A DNA stretch of 64,000 nt from Spirochaetales bacterium (lineage in GTDB: Bacteria > Spirochaetota > Leptospiria > Leptospirales > Leptonemataceae). Under the pieces are notes generated by a model that was given only the letters and a program-made list of their open reading frames with translations, was not told where the DNA came from and searched no databases. The stretch lies in contig JACKOY010000001.1 of the NCBI GenBank assembly GCA_024233935.1, positions 1 through 64,000 of the forward strand, given 5' to 3'. How positions within the stretch are numbered: the stretch's first letter is position 1; every line of letters starts with the position of its first letter. The position numbers and the translations under genes are program-made. Positions 8,701 to 16,836 of this stretch are shown piece by piece.

Positions 8701-9026
8701 TCATGGGAGTGTTGTCCTTTAAGGGCCGCGACTATGAGCATGCCGTGGAAGTGTTGCAGCGCTACCTGGAACAGGATTCCTCTCTGGTGGATTTCTGGTT
8801 GTATCTTTCCATCGCCCAGAAGCGCACGGGTCATCTCGATAAGGCCCTGGAAGCGGGCAATCGGGTGCTGGAGATGGCGCCCGATCGCGTGCTCAATCTT
8901 ATTCACCTGGCTGACCTTCATCAAAAGATGGGCAATCATGAAGAGGCGCGTGATTTTCTGAATCGCGCGCTTGAGCTCGATCCGGAAAATAGGCAAGCGC
9001 GGGCGTTACAGGCCAGCCTGAACTGA
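5748..9026 (+). CDS. Multi-pass membrane sensor PP2C/SpoIIE phosphatase with HAMP and TPR domains
   Basis: A 1092-residue signalling protein. Residues about 22-280 hold seven or eight membrane segments; about 285-535 form a large charged, probably periplasmic domain; another membrane span follows at 539-557, then HAMP (about 557-610), a coiled coil, and a PP2C/SpoIIE phosphatase (about 640-900). Metal-binding aspartates are in LGGDLCV, CNGDAMGK, MGSDGRDD and TDDLSLL. From about 945 to the end lie TPR-like helices. Such phosphatases dephosphorylate STAS antagonists in partner-switching control. A good promoter precedes it and the adenosine deaminase gene follows by 4 bases. Its ligand and target are unknown. 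Confidence 0.88.
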   Translation: MLVGMWRGGPLESLSLYLQSHHIYFNFFSFANLLSVVFTFLVGLFLLTLPNRSKSTNHLGLVFMWMAPFGVAYVFAHSYYGPAAAFHRWVTVGLILFPLIHMAQWCFKYPENTYPIFSRVFLVVQYVLAIAAFGYFAHLSLLPETGYKFNFAGQHWDFDLDSFSADFGKIIILYMVMILIVGAWKVTVTKGPERWTVFWITFTMLLATLPPAVFNVLSREGRISRGTFATVFVLFTVVGYFVMVVFYINRTKDRTSFMAKIVGISLVTFLVMMQMISLVTLREREAEYDQLHVIHTQRALEGGERHGDTQYIVRYSVQNGTIERLYEREHYNVAFEAHKGELANTAVYEDIRAMDEIGFRENLEAYLAALDRPYFRGYENAIQAILAESDLQDFDLKDLVLEKLPELDTEARVRYIKLEEMSNADFRTELDEYLRKTKDDARFAPFWSAIVEHVQRDEVTQGAQLKQDVLRFVLSFKPQYERHFRKLANEVEVASVDDNPARHFTAFTQYNRDEQAVYEIGYSYENYRQQIHSSAFQQKLILLVVLAVLLVVFPLFFRGSLVSPLNLLLRGVRKVNDGDLSVAVPVKVQDEIGFLAGSFNSMVVSIREAQVKLQDYANNLEEKVKERTAELNKTLERVNALKTQQDGDYFLTSLLQKPLNYNANKSKYCNVDFYLEQKKKFEFRNRHADLGGDLCVAGNLRLGTEDDYRRYVVACNGDAMGKSMQGAGGSLVMGVVMNSIMARSAKNNRILNSTPEQWLTEVYEELHGVFLAFNGSMVISAVLAVIDEESGDMWYFNAEHPFTVLYRNGKASFIEEELQLRKLGLESEIPFKVHYFKLEPGDVIFMGSDGRDDLDTTPDAPVRTINEDEYLFLRRVEEADGQIDRLSEGLKSFGVITDDLSLLRVGFQEKAAPRSETSEPTREERIVIDIDVHDEGLPAGQKAENFDELFEKGRELARLGRHDEALDYLREAYSLNKDVPALNKIMGVLSFKGRDYEHAVEVLQRYLEQDSSLVDFWLYLSIAQKRTGHLDKALEAGNRVLEMAPDRVLNLIHLADLHQKMGNHEEARDFLNRALELDPENRQARALQASLN

Positions 9027-9030
9027 ATCA

Positions 9031-10371
9031 ATGCCGGATTCGTCACCATCAGTGTCAGTTAAACTGCAACAAGTCCTGGACCAGATTCGAGCGGTCGATC
9101 GTGATCTCGCGGATCTGCGTCGCCTGCGCGCGCGGGTCCCGGAAGGCCGAGCATTCAGCGAACCACTGCAGGTGGCCTTCGACAAGCAGATCAACGAGCT
9201 CCTGAATCGAAAGATTTCCCTGGAAGAACTTGAAATCGAAGACCCGGACCAGGAATTGCTGGACCAGCTTTTTGCCGTAGACGTTGCCACTTCGTCCCGT
9301 ATTCGCGTTGACCGGGCGAAACCGGTTCTGGCGACACCGACGGCGCAGGAAGAGCAGATATTTGCATTTCTCAAGGCCATGCCCAAGGCCGAAATTCATC
9401 TGCATATGGAAGCCTGCATCAGCAAAGACACGCTGGCCGGCATGCTTGAAAAGAATCAGGTCCCCTATAAAGAGGCCGACCTGGACAAGCTCTACAACTT
9501 CAAGAACCTGCAGGAGTTCATTACGCTCTTCCTGTTTATCATCGATTCGATCAAGACGCCAGACGACTTCGAATTGGTTTTCAAGAATTTGCGCGAGTAT
9601 CTGGAAAGCAACAGCGTGCGTTACGCTGAGGTTTTCCTGGCCCCTTCGCGTATGGTTCAAAACGGCCTGGATTTCAACGAGATTGCGCGTACCCTCGACG
9701 ATCTGGCGACGCGCTGTCGCCGGGAGGGTGGCCCCGACGTAAAATATTTATTCGACGTATCCAGGACGTTCGGAGTCGAAAACGCGAGCAAGAATCTACA
9801 GCGAATTCTGGCGGCCCGGGCCGACAACATTATCGGGATTGGTCTGGGTGGAGCTGAATTGATGGGTCCCGCGCGCGAGTTCAAGGATGTCTTTGCCCAA
9901 GCGAGGGCCGAAGGACTGCGCGCCGTCGCTCACGCGGGAGAGGACGACGGGCCGTGGTCTGTCCGCGACGCGGTCGAGATTCTGAAAGCAGAGCGCATTG
10001 GTCACGGCACTTCGGCTATCCAGGACCCCTCCCTGCTTGAACTGCTCAAAGAGAAACAAATCCCGATCGAGATTTGTCTCACTTCCAATATTTTTACGGG
10101 TAAGTACGTGCGCCAGGAGAAGGATCACCCCGTGCGTCGTTATTATGACGAGGGCCTGGTATGCACCATCAACACGGACGACCCGGAAATCTTTAACGTC
10201 ACGCTGACAGATGAGTACATCAAACTCTACCGGCACCTGGGCTTTTCGGTCAGCGAACTCGTGGACATGAACCGACAGACATTCATCTCAAGCTTCAGCA
10301 ACGATCGGGCAAAACTCTGGAAGCAGGCGTCGGCGGAAATAGCGCAGCTTCGGGAAGAAATGCAAGTCTGA
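9031..10371 (+). CDS. Adenosine deaminase family protein with N-terminal helical extension
   Basis: Hydrolytic deaminase of the metal-dependent adenosine deaminase family. The catalytic part begins near residue 118: HLHME (HxH zinc site; HLDG is more common), HAGE, IGHGTS, and NTDDP near the end, giving the zinc ligands, general base and catalytic aspartate. About 110 extra N-terminal residues are highly charged and probably coiled-coil, so at 446 residues it is about 100 longer than usual. It is 4 bases after the phosphatase gene and surely co-transcribed. Adenosine is the likely substrate, but related enzymes act on adenine or modified nucleosides. Confidence 0.85.
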   Translation: MPDSSPSVSVKLQQVLDQIRAVDRDLADLRRLRARVPEGRAFSEPLQVAFDKQINELLNRKISLEELEIEDPDQELLDQLFAVDVATSSRIRVDRAKPVLATPTAQEEQIFAFLKAMPKAEIHLHMEACISKDTLAGMLEKNQVPYKEADLDKLYNFKNLQEFITLFLFIIDSIKTPDDFELVFKNLREYLESNSVRYAEVFLAPSRMVQNGLDFNEIARTLDDLATRCRREGGPDVKYLFDVSRTFGVENASKNLQRILAARADNIIGIGLGGAELMGPAREFKDVFAQARAEGLRAVAHAGEDDGPWSVRDAVEILKAERIGHGTSAIQDPSLLELLKEKQIPIEICLTSNIFTGKYVRQEKDHPVRRYYDEGLVCTINTDDPEIFNVTLTDEYIKLYRHLGFSVSELVDMNRQTFISSFSNDRAKLWKQASAEIAQLREEMQV

Positions 10372-10393
10372 TCGAGCGCGTGCTCCGTGAGGG

Positions 10394-11452
10394 CTAATCG
10401 TTAATCAGGTAGTACGTCATTTGCAGGTTCTCAAAGTGCGCATTCGTGTCGGTGCCGTCGGCGCACTGAACGTCCAGGCTCGCGCGATAATGCAGTATAA
10501 AGGGCTTCGCAAACAACACCCGTAACACCCATCGCAAAAAGAGCGAAACGCTGCTCAGAACATTCATCTTGCCTTCGTTGGCCAGTCGGTTTGCTGTGAG
10601 CACACAACCTCGATCGTCGTGATAGATGACGCGCGTCGGAATCTGAAACCCCGAAAAGCTATCCTCAGTTTCTCCCAGAGTTTCGCGACGCAGGATGTAG
10701 TGTGCCTGCAATCGTCCGTCTGCGCCGAGAAGAACGTAACGCCCGACTGAACCGGACGGGGGTGTGCTGAAGGTAGATTCCAGCTGCCCCAGAAATATGC
10801 CCCTTTCTCGTTCGTAGCTTCGAATCAAGGTTAGCCGGCGTGCGTACACGTGTGGCGAACGGTTTGTGTACAGGTATTCCATTCCGGCCACGCCGTCGAG
10901 CACGACCGTCTCCTCGCCGATCTGGAGTCGTCCCCGGGCGCGGGCGGCGCGCACCGGAACCGAAGAACGCATAAAGTCATTCCGATCGTCTGTGACGGGC
11001 GCATCGCCTGCAGTAATGATTACACCCGGCTCAATCTGATCCAGGTCCAGTTTCACCGTGATGTTCCCGGCCGTGGCCTCGACCTGATAACCAACCGTTG
11101 AGGCCAGCAGATGGTTCGGTCCGCTCGAATGGCCGAAACGCCCCGGCTGCGCCTGAAGACTTCGCTCGGCGAATTCCGCCGTTGCTCCGCTGCTCAAGCC
11201 GTCTCGAAAAAGCAGCACGGAAACCCCGTTGTTCAACCGCCCCGGCCCAAGGTTGCTGATGATGAACGTCAGATAGAGACGCAGCCCGTTACCCCGAAAG
11301 TTCACGTTCCAGGCCTGCATGTAGCCTTCATCGTTCAGCGGAGCGAAAGCCGCGTCCCGTTGAGTACTAAATGCCGCGGCGTCCGCGCGGAGCGCCACAG
11401 GCAGGACAGCCAGGCATGCGAGAAAGAGTAGCCTACGCACCGCGCGGAGCAT
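10394..11452 (-). CDS. Exported protein of unknown function, possible calycin-like fold
   Basis: A 352-residue protein with a signal peptide (LLFLACLAVLPVALRADA) from ATG 11452. The open frame runs further back, but those residues do not look coding and cross the neighbouring gene. After it come beta-rich stretches such as WNVNFRGNGLRLYLTFIISN and a late REDDR-like region (YHDDRGC). The pattern recalls Svf1/tocopherol-cyclase-like lipid-binding beta-barrels, but this is weak. It follows the lipoprotein gene at 11475 with 22 bases between, so the two are probably one operon. No function is assigned. Confidence 0.65.
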   Translation of the reverse strand: MLRAVRRLLFLACLAVLPVALRADAAAFSTQRDAAFAPLNDEGYMQAWNVNFRGNGLRLYLTFIISNLGPGRLNNGVSVLLFRDGLSSGATAEFAERSLQAQPGRFGHSSGPNHLLASTVGYQVEATAGNITVKLDLDQIEPGVIITAGDAPVTDDRNDFMRSSVPVRAARARGRLQIGEETVVLDGVAGMEYLYTNRSPHVYARRLTLIRSYERERGIFLGQLESTFSTPPSGSVGRYVLLGADGRLQAHYILRRETLGETEDSFSGFQIPTRVIYHDDRGCVLTANRLANEGKMNVLSSVSLFLRWVLRVLFAKPFILHYRASLDVQCADGTDTNAHFENLQMTYYLIND

Positions 11453-11474
11453 CACACGGCCCCGGCCGCCGTCA

Positions 11475-11960
11475 TTAATAATTCTGCGGAAGGCAGGGAT
11501 ACAGCGCCACCACCCGGCAGGAGTCCGGAGTGTCGTAGTAGAAGCGGCGCACGATGGCGTTGTCCAGGCAATCCCGCCACGGCCCGTTTGCGCCCATGCT
11601 GAGGCGCAAAAGCCACTCGGATTGGGCAACCCGGTCACGCTCCGTCAGGCTCAGCCATTTCGTATGGGCATTTACAAGCGCCAACCGTCGACACCGTTCG
11701 CGACGCTCAGCCAGGCCCAGGAATCGTTGCTCCGTTTTGGTATTGCCATCCTGGTCAATCGTCTCGATTGTTTCATTAATGGGTGGAAGGACTGACACGC
11801 CCTGAATTTGCAGTTGTCCATCCGCGAAATAATAATCACGATCAATGACGCCGGGTAGAGGGGCCGGGCGACTCCTGAAGAGCGAACATCCCGAAAGAGA
11901 AATGATGGCAAGTGAGAGAAACGCAATCCTGAAGGGTTTCTTAAAAACGGTGGCCGTCAT
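11475..11960 (-). CDS. Small lipoprotein of unknown function
   Basis: A 161-residue predicted lipoprotein: KKPFRIAFLSLAIISLSGC gives a clear lipobox LSGC at Cys25. The mature part is charged and mostly helical, with RERCRRLALVNAHTKWLSL and four further cysteines. ATG 11960 is the only in-frame start that gives a whole signal peptide. That start lies inside the divergent VWA gene: the two coding regions overlap antisense by 59 bases. No clear ribosome site precedes it. Its downstream neighbour is another exported protein. Function unknown. Confidence 0.6.
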   Translation of the reverse strand: MTATVFKKPFRIAFLSLAIISLSGCSLFRSRPAPLPGVIDRDYYFADGQLQIQGVSVLPPINETIETIDQDGNTKTEQRFLGLAERRERCRRLALVNAHTKWLSLTERDRVAQSEWLLRLSMGANGPWRDCLDNAIVRRFYYDTPDSCRVVALYPCLPQNY

Positions 11961-13557
11961 TCTGTTGCTGGCGTTTGAAAGCAGCGCTCTGTTGGGTGCG
12001 CGTTCGTCGGTCCTGGTTTTGCCGTTCCGGATTGAAGGAGACCCTGCACGCGCCCGCCTGGACATTTCGCGACCAGACATGTCGCGCCATCTGCAGGAAG
12101 CCACCCACTTTCTTTTGCCCCGGGTTCGCGACTATCCGCTGGAAAGTCTCGAAGCCACGCGAAGTGCCACGAATCGGGCGGGGTGGTCCTTCGATCAGAG
12201 TTTCGATCAGGAGGCGGGCCAGAGCCTCTGTCGGACAAGCGGGGTGACGTACCTTCTGGCCGGAACGGCTCGCTTTGTTTCCCCCGAGCGCAATTTCATT
12301 TCTTTCGAAGCGTACTCCTGCCCGCTCTTGCGGGTGCTCAACAGGGACGAAAAGTCCGATTCGATTTATCATCTCCAGGGCGTCCTGCGCCGTACGCTTC
12401 AAGGGGCGACGCCCTTCTTGACTCCCGCCCGGCGTCCCGGTCTTCCCGCCGCCCCCGGCGCTACCGACCTTGCCGTTGTGCTCGACCTTTCGGGTAGCAT
12501 GATCTTTGATCTGGAAAGCATCCGGTCCGGTCTGGCACATCTGGGCAGCACGCTGCCTCCCGGTAGCCGCCTGGGCCTGGTGACGATCAATGGCGGAGAC
12601 GCGCAGGATGTTCATCCGCTGGACGAAGATTGGCCGGGAGTGCTTCGATGGCTGCAAAGCCGTGTACCGGGAGGCGAGGTAAGCCTGCGCGGTCTCGAAA
12701 ACGCCGTCGCAACCGTTGAGCGATTCCGCGAGTGGCGTGGTCGAAGGCAACTCCTGCTCTTTTCCGATGCCACGGCCGGTGGCAGGCGCATGGTGGCACT
12801 GGAGAGTCGTTTGCGTCGCCTGGCAGGCGCGGGCGTGGCCGTTGGTCTCTTTGCGCTCTATGGGCAGTCCTACGAGGATCGGCAGGAGTACTTTCGTCTG
12901 GCCCGCTCTCTGAGCCTTCCCGAGCCGCTGGTCTATTATGCTCGCCGGGCGAGCTTCGCCGAAGGCGAGGCACAGTATCTAATTACGGACGGTCGGCGCT
13001 TTTTTTGTGCCCCGGCCCGGGCTTCGGTCGCGGCAAGCATCGCGGGCGGTGGATCGGATACGGTCGACTGGGAGCCGATCGAGACCGTGACGTACGAACA
13101 GGGCACACTGAACCTGCGTGATCTGCCGCGGGCGTACGCCGAACGCGAGCGGCTCCGGCTCGTGGAATTGGGCCCGGTGCTTTCGAATCTGGAACGCCGC
13201 ATCGCGACCGTTGCGCTGCACGATGCCGGTCAGGGTACGCAGGAGATGGCGAGGGTTCTGTTGCGCAACGAATCGACATCGTTCTGGATTCGCGTGGCCG
13301 AGCACCGGGTCCTGACCGCGCTGCAAAACGCACGCGGTCAGGATTTGTATGTGGGTCTGCATGTGCAGTCCGCAAGTGCGGGTGCGGAGAGAATCCGGGT
13401 GCTGCCGACGCCTATTCATGTGCTGGGTGCCGGGGCGGTCCCGTTGCTGCTCGTAAACACCTGGGAGCGTTTGAACCGAACGCCCCAACAATACATTGAT
13501 CCGGAAGACACCTGGTTTTTGCGCGTGCGCGTACTGGAGATTGAGCGTGGTCGGTAG
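11902..13557 (+). CDS. Exported protein with von Willebrand factor A domain
   Basis: A 551-residue protein beginning MMASERN with a signal peptide (TVAVILLLAFESSALLGA). A VWA domain spans about 200-370: DLAVVLDLSGSM carries the MIDAS DxSxS metal site and LLLFSDAT a later conserved acidic strand. About 180 residues before and after have no family I recognise; the first part starts SSVLVLPFRIEGD, like proteins that build a FlgT/CsgG-type fold, but this is only a hint. ATG 11902 or 11905 are equally possible. Its 5' end overlaps the divergent lipoprotein gene and its 3' end overlaps the histidine kinase gene by 11 bases. Confidence 0.75.
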   Translation: MMASERNAILKGFLKTVAVILLLAFESSALLGARSSVLVLPFRIEGDPARARLDISRPDMSRHLQEATHFLLPRVRDYPLESLEATRSATNRAGWSFDQSFDQEAGQSLCRTSGVTYLLAGTARFVSPERNFISFEAYSCPLLRVLNRDEKSDSIYHLQGVLRRTLQGATPFLTPARRPGLPAAPGATDLAVVLDLSGSMIFDLESIRSGLAHLGSTLPPGSRLGLVTINGGDAQDVHPLDEDWPGVLRWLQSRVPGGEVSLRGLENAVATVERFREWRGRRQLLLFSDATAGGRRMVALESRLRRLAGAGVAVGLFALYGQSYEDRQEYFRLARSLSLPEPLVYYARRASFAEGEAQYLITDGRRFFCAPARASVAASIAGGGSDTVDWEPIETVTYEQGTLNLRDLPRAYAERERLRLVELGPVLSNLERRIATVALHDAGQGTQEMARVLLRNESTSFWIRVAEHRVLTALQNARGQDLYVGLHVQSASAGAERIRVLPTPIHVLGAGAVPLLLVNTWERLNRTPQQYIDPEDTWFLRVRVLEIERGR

Positions 13558-14347
13558 CGCACTCGAAGGTGACTCCGGCCAATTGCCGGCCGTCAGGTCC
13601 GAACTCGTACCCGACCCTTCCGCTTTGCCGACTCTTGCGGCCGGCCTCGTACACGAGGTCAAGAACCCGCTGGCGGCGATTCATCTGCACCTTCAACTGC
13701 TCGAAGGTTATATGGCCGAGGTCGATGACGACCAGTTGCGACGAAAGATGCAGGAAAAGGTATCCATCATCAAGAACGAGATTCACGGACTGAATCGGAC
13801 GCTGCATAATTTTATCTCTTTCCTGCGTCCCCGGTCGGACGGGAAAGACGTGGCCGTTGACCTGAACGAGACCCTGCGGGGGGTTGTCGATCTTCTGGAG
13901 CCGCAGGCGCTGCGGGATGGGATCGATGTGCACTTCGATCCGAACGATATTGGTTACGTGCACAATGTGGACGTGACCTTTATCAAGCAGATTGCACTCA
14001 ACCTGATTCTGAACTCCATTCAGGCTTTTCGGGATTCTGCGCGACCCATGGAGGAGCGGCGTATTCTGGTACGGACCGGCCGCCGTGAGGGGTTGGCTTT
14101 CTTTCTGGTGGCCGACAACGGCCCGGGCATGAGCGAGGAAACCCGGGCGCGGGTTTTCGATCCCTTCTTTTCTACGAAGGGTGAAAGCGGCAGTGGTCTG
14201 GGTCTGACACTCGTGCAGCGTATGGTGGCCGAACTCGGCGGCGCACTCGAGATTCACACGATCGAAGGAGAAGGTACCACCTTTGCCGTATTTCTGGGTG
14301 GCAAACCCGAGCATCCCCTGCTGGATCGGCAGGCCGCCTGGCCTTGA
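13547..14347 (+). CDS. Soluble NtrB-like histidine kinase
   Basis: A 266-residue cytoplasmic kinase without membrane spans or recognisable sensor domain. His36 in GLVHEVKNPLAAI is the phosphorylated residue of the HisKA part. The ATPase domain has the N box (LNLILNSIQAF), G1 (VADNGPGM), the F box (DPFFSTK) and G2 (GSGLGLTLVQRM). GTG 13547 has GGAG 7 bases upstream and overlaps the previous stop, which argues for translational coupling; TTG 13541 is an alternative. It is followed 100 bases later by the sigma54 activator, its probable partner. The signal it reads may come through the VWA gene product or small molecules; unknown. Confidence 0.88.
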   Translation: MVGSALEGDSGQLPAVRSELVPDPSALPTLAAGLVHEVKNPLAAIHLHLQLLEGYMAEVDDDQLRRKMQEKVSIIKNEIHGLNRTLHNFISFLRPRSDGKDVAVDLNETLRGVVDLLEPQALRDGIDVHFDPNDIGYVHNVDVTFIKQIALNLILNSIQAFRDSARPMEERRILVRTGRREGLAFFLVADNGPGMSEETRARVFDPFFSTKGESGSGLGLTLVQRMVAELGGALEIHTIEGEGTTFAVFLGGKPEHPLLDRQAAWP

Positions 14348-14447
14348 TGTTGACTCGCGTTTTTCAGGATCAGCGAAATCGGTCGACGCCGGCGGTTTTT
14401 TTTCCATTCTGTCCAGGCGGTCGGCGACACCGTGAGGCAAGACAACC

Positions 14448-15821
14448 GTGGCTGCAGTCCTACTCGTAGAAGACAATGAGTCTCAGCGCGCAGCCCTTGA
14501 GGAGTATCTCGGGGGCCTGCAGGCGGGCGGCGCCCAGCTCTCGGTTTACAGTGCGCCCGACGGAGAGCTGGCGCGGGCAGTTCTGGAAGAACGCAGCATT
14601 GATCTGGTCGTGAGCGACTTGATGCTGCCCGATACGACCGGCATTCAGCTGATTGGCGAGATACGAAAACGTTCGAAGGAAATTCCCGTACTGATCCTAA
14701 CCGGGCAACCCTCTATCGAAACGGCCATCGAAGCCATTCGTGCCGGCGCGGACGATTATCTGCTGAAGCCGGTCGACCTCAATCATCTCGGAAAGAAAGT
14801 CCAGGCGCTTCTTGAGGGCGCCCGCCTGCGCACGGAGAATCGCAACCTGCGGCGGCGGCTGGCCGAAGAATTTCGCGCCAGCAGCATTGCCGGAAACGCT
14901 CCTGCGCTGCGTGAAGTGCTCGATCGTTGCGCTCAGGTTGCTCCGACCGACGTTACCGTGCTGATCGAGGGTGAGAGCGGCACGGGCAAGGAGCTGATCG
15001 CCAATTTGTTGCACGAGAATTCGCCTCGCCGCGACCGGCCTTTCGTGAAGGTCAACTGTGGGGCGCTGACCAAAACGCTGCTTGAGTCCGAACTTTTTGG
15101 AGCCGTGCGGGGCGCCTATACCGGCGCCGACCAATCACGCGAAGGGTACTTCGAGTCTGCCAGCGGTGGAACGATCTTTCTGGATGAAATCGGGGAAATG
15201 GACCTGGAAAGTCAGGTGCGGCTGTTGCGTGTTCTCGAAGAGCGCGAAGTCGTACGCATCGGTTCCACACGCGCCATTCCCATTGATATTCGGGTTCTGG
15301 CAGCCACGAACAAGAGTCTCATGGAAGAGGTGGAGCAGGGCCGCTTTCGCGAAGATTTATACTATCGCCTTGCCGTGATTCGCCTCTCGCTGCCCCCCCT
15401 TCGGGAACGGCGCGAGGATATTCCGCTCCTGTTTAATCATTTTGTTACACGCCTCAACGACCGTTACGGAAAATCGGTCACGGGCCTCGCACCCGAATTG
15501 CTGCACTTCTTTCAGGGCTACCACTGGCCCGGAAATGTGCGCGAATTTCGTAACGTGCTGGAGGGCATGGTTGTGCTCGCCCGTGAGGACATTCTTGAGA
15601 AAAAGGATCTTCCGCCTGAGCTGCGGGAGGGTCGGCCGCCCCAGGTGGAGCGTCGATTGCTTGATAGCATAATCCCCGGCGTTTCTTTCAATGAGTACGA
15701 GCGCGCCATTATTTCTCGTAACCTGGAGATGAACGGCGGCAATCGTGAAAAGACCGCGTCTGTCCTGGGCATTTCGGAGCGCACGTTGTATCGCAAGATT
15801 AAGGACTACGGTATCAGCTGA
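14448..15821 (+). CDS. NtrC-family sigma54-dependent response regulator
   Basis: A 457-residue activator of sigma54 promoters. Receiver domain 1-120 with phospho-acceptor Asp57 in VSDLMLPD. AAA+ domain about 145-380: Walker A GESGTGKE, the sigma54-contact loop as GAYTGA (normally GAFTGA; Tyr is a tolerated variant), Walker B GGTIFLDEIGEM, and arginine finger region. A Fis-type helix-turn-helix ends the protein (NREKTASVLGISERTLYRKI). GTG 14448 has GAGG upstream. The kinase gene precedes it, so they form a two-component system. Targets cannot be told; no -24/-12 site was identified with confidence in the window. Confidence 0.93.
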   Translation: MAAVLLVEDNESQRAALEEYLGGLQAGGAQLSVYSAPDGELARAVLEERSIDLVVSDLMLPDTTGIQLIGEIRKRSKEIPVLILTGQPSIETAIEAIRAGADDYLLKPVDLNHLGKKVQALLEGARLRTENRNLRRRLAEEFRASSIAGNAPALREVLDRCAQVAPTDVTVLIEGESGTGKELIANLLHENSPRRDRPFVKVNCGALTKTLLESELFGAVRGAYTGADQSREGYFESASGGTIFLDEIGEMDLESQVRLLRVLEEREVVRIGSTRAIPIDIRVLAATNKSLMEEVEQGRFREDLYYRLAVIRLSLPPLRERREDIPLLFNHFVTRLNDRYGKSVTGLAPELLHFFQGYHWPGNVREFRNVLEGMVVLAREDILEKKDLPPELREGRPPQVERRLLDSIIPGVSFNEYERAIISRNLEMNGGNREKTASVLGISERTLYRKIKDYGIS

Positions 15822-15833
15822 GCGGGGTCAGTA

Positions 15834-16601
15834 TTGTTAGCCACGGCGACCGGCATTGTTCTTTCGCGGCGAAGGCTCCGCGAGTCTGACGCGGTTGCGC
15901 GAGTGTTGCTGGAGAGCGGCCAGCTTCTGGAAATGCGCCTGCACGGAATTCAGGAATCGCGACGCCGTTCGCCGCTCATCATGGAGCCGTTGTCGGTGGT
16001 CGAAGTTGTTTACTACGTGCAAGAGCGGGGCGCCCTGCATTCTCTCAAGGAAGCGCGGGTCCTTCAGCGACATGAGGCTTTGAAGAACCGGTACGACGAT
16101 CTGCTGGCGGGTTCTTGCGTTGCGGAGCTGAGCGAACTGGCGGCGCGGACCGAGGCCTTGCCAGAGCTTTATGTTCTGGCAGCCGGCGCCCTGGGCGCCC
16201 TCAATGAAGGTTGCGAAACCGCTCTTTTACTTGTGTTTTTTCGTATTCGACTGCTGCGCTTGCTCGGGTTGCTCGGAGACCTGACGGCCGCCACTTCCTA
16301 TGAGGAGGCCCTCGGCCTCGAAGAGGGCTCCGTTGCACGTCGCGCCCGTGGAACACGCATCATGTCAACCGAAGCCGGAGCCGTGGTTCAGTCTTACCTG
16401 ATTTCGATTCTAACCCGCGCTGTATCCCTTCGCTTCGGCCGCTTCCAGCAGGCGTTGAAAAGGGGGGACCCGCGCGATCCAGGCGGTGATTGGCTGGACT
16501 GCCTGGATCAGGATTTGCATGGGTGTCTGGTTGCCTTCGCGGGCCGTGAACTGAAAGCCGCCCGCATGTATTTCAAAGAACGATCCAGAATAGGGCCTTG
16601 A
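15834..16601 (+). CDS. recO: DNA repair protein RecO family
   Basis: A 255-residue protein with the RecO N-terminal OB-fold wording (ATGIVLSRRRLRESDAVARVLLESGQLLEMRLHGI) followed by a helical C-terminal part rich in Leu and Arg. RecO loads RecA on SSB-coated gaps with RecR. The zinc cysteines of some RecO proteins are not obvious. TTG 15834 is chosen because the OB fold begins at once and CGGGGTC lies just upstream. It sits 12 bases after the response regulator stop and overlaps the next small gene. Family assignment is by eye and moderately strong. Confidence 0.72.
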   Translation: MLATATGIVLSRRRLRESDAVARVLLESGQLLEMRLHGIQESRRRSPLIMEPLSVVEVVYYVQERGALHSLKEARVLQRHEALKNRYDDLLAGSCVAELSELAARTEALPELYVLAAGALGALNEGCETALLLVFFRIRLLRLLGLLGDLTAATSYEEALGLEEGSVARRARGTRIMSTEAGAVVQSYLISILTRAVSLRFGRFQQALKRGDPRDPGGDWLDCLDQDLHGCLVAFAGRELKAARMYFKERSRIGP

Positions 16602-16829
16602 GTGAAAAGGAAGCTGAAGCAACTCCCGGTTATTCTTTTGATTCTGTTGCTTGCGGCGGGTGCGGGCGTCGCTCTGGCCCTGCGTGTAACTCCGGAGTTT
16701 CTGCCTGCGGTTCTTTTGCCGTCCTTCGACCGGGAGCGGGAACGACTCGGCAGCCATCTGCGTCTGTTCGGCCGGGCCCACGAGGCGGACCCGGAAAAGC
16801 GCTTGCCCATCGGTCCAGCGGCGCGATAG
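16602..16829 (+). CDS. Small single-span membrane protein
   Basis: A 75-residue protein beginning at GTG 16602, directly after the recO stop. Basic MKRKLKQ is followed by one strong hydrophobic segment (LPVILLILLLAAGAGVALAL), then a charged tail rich in Arg and Glu. The topology suggests an inner-membrane anchor with periplasmic tail, or a signal anchor. I do not recognise a family. Tight packing between recO and the hydroxylase gene (7 bases) supports a real, co-translated gene. Confidence 0.55.
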   Translation: MKRKLKQLPVILLILLLAAGAGVALALRVTPEFLPAVLLPSFDRERERLGSHLRLFGRAHEADPEKRLPIGPAAR

Positions 16830-16836
16830 TCCCGGC

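Noticed and set aside
14380..14412. T-rich run after a G+C stretch between kinase and regulator
   Set aside because: No stem with a usable loop; CGCCGGCG is self-complementary but too short.
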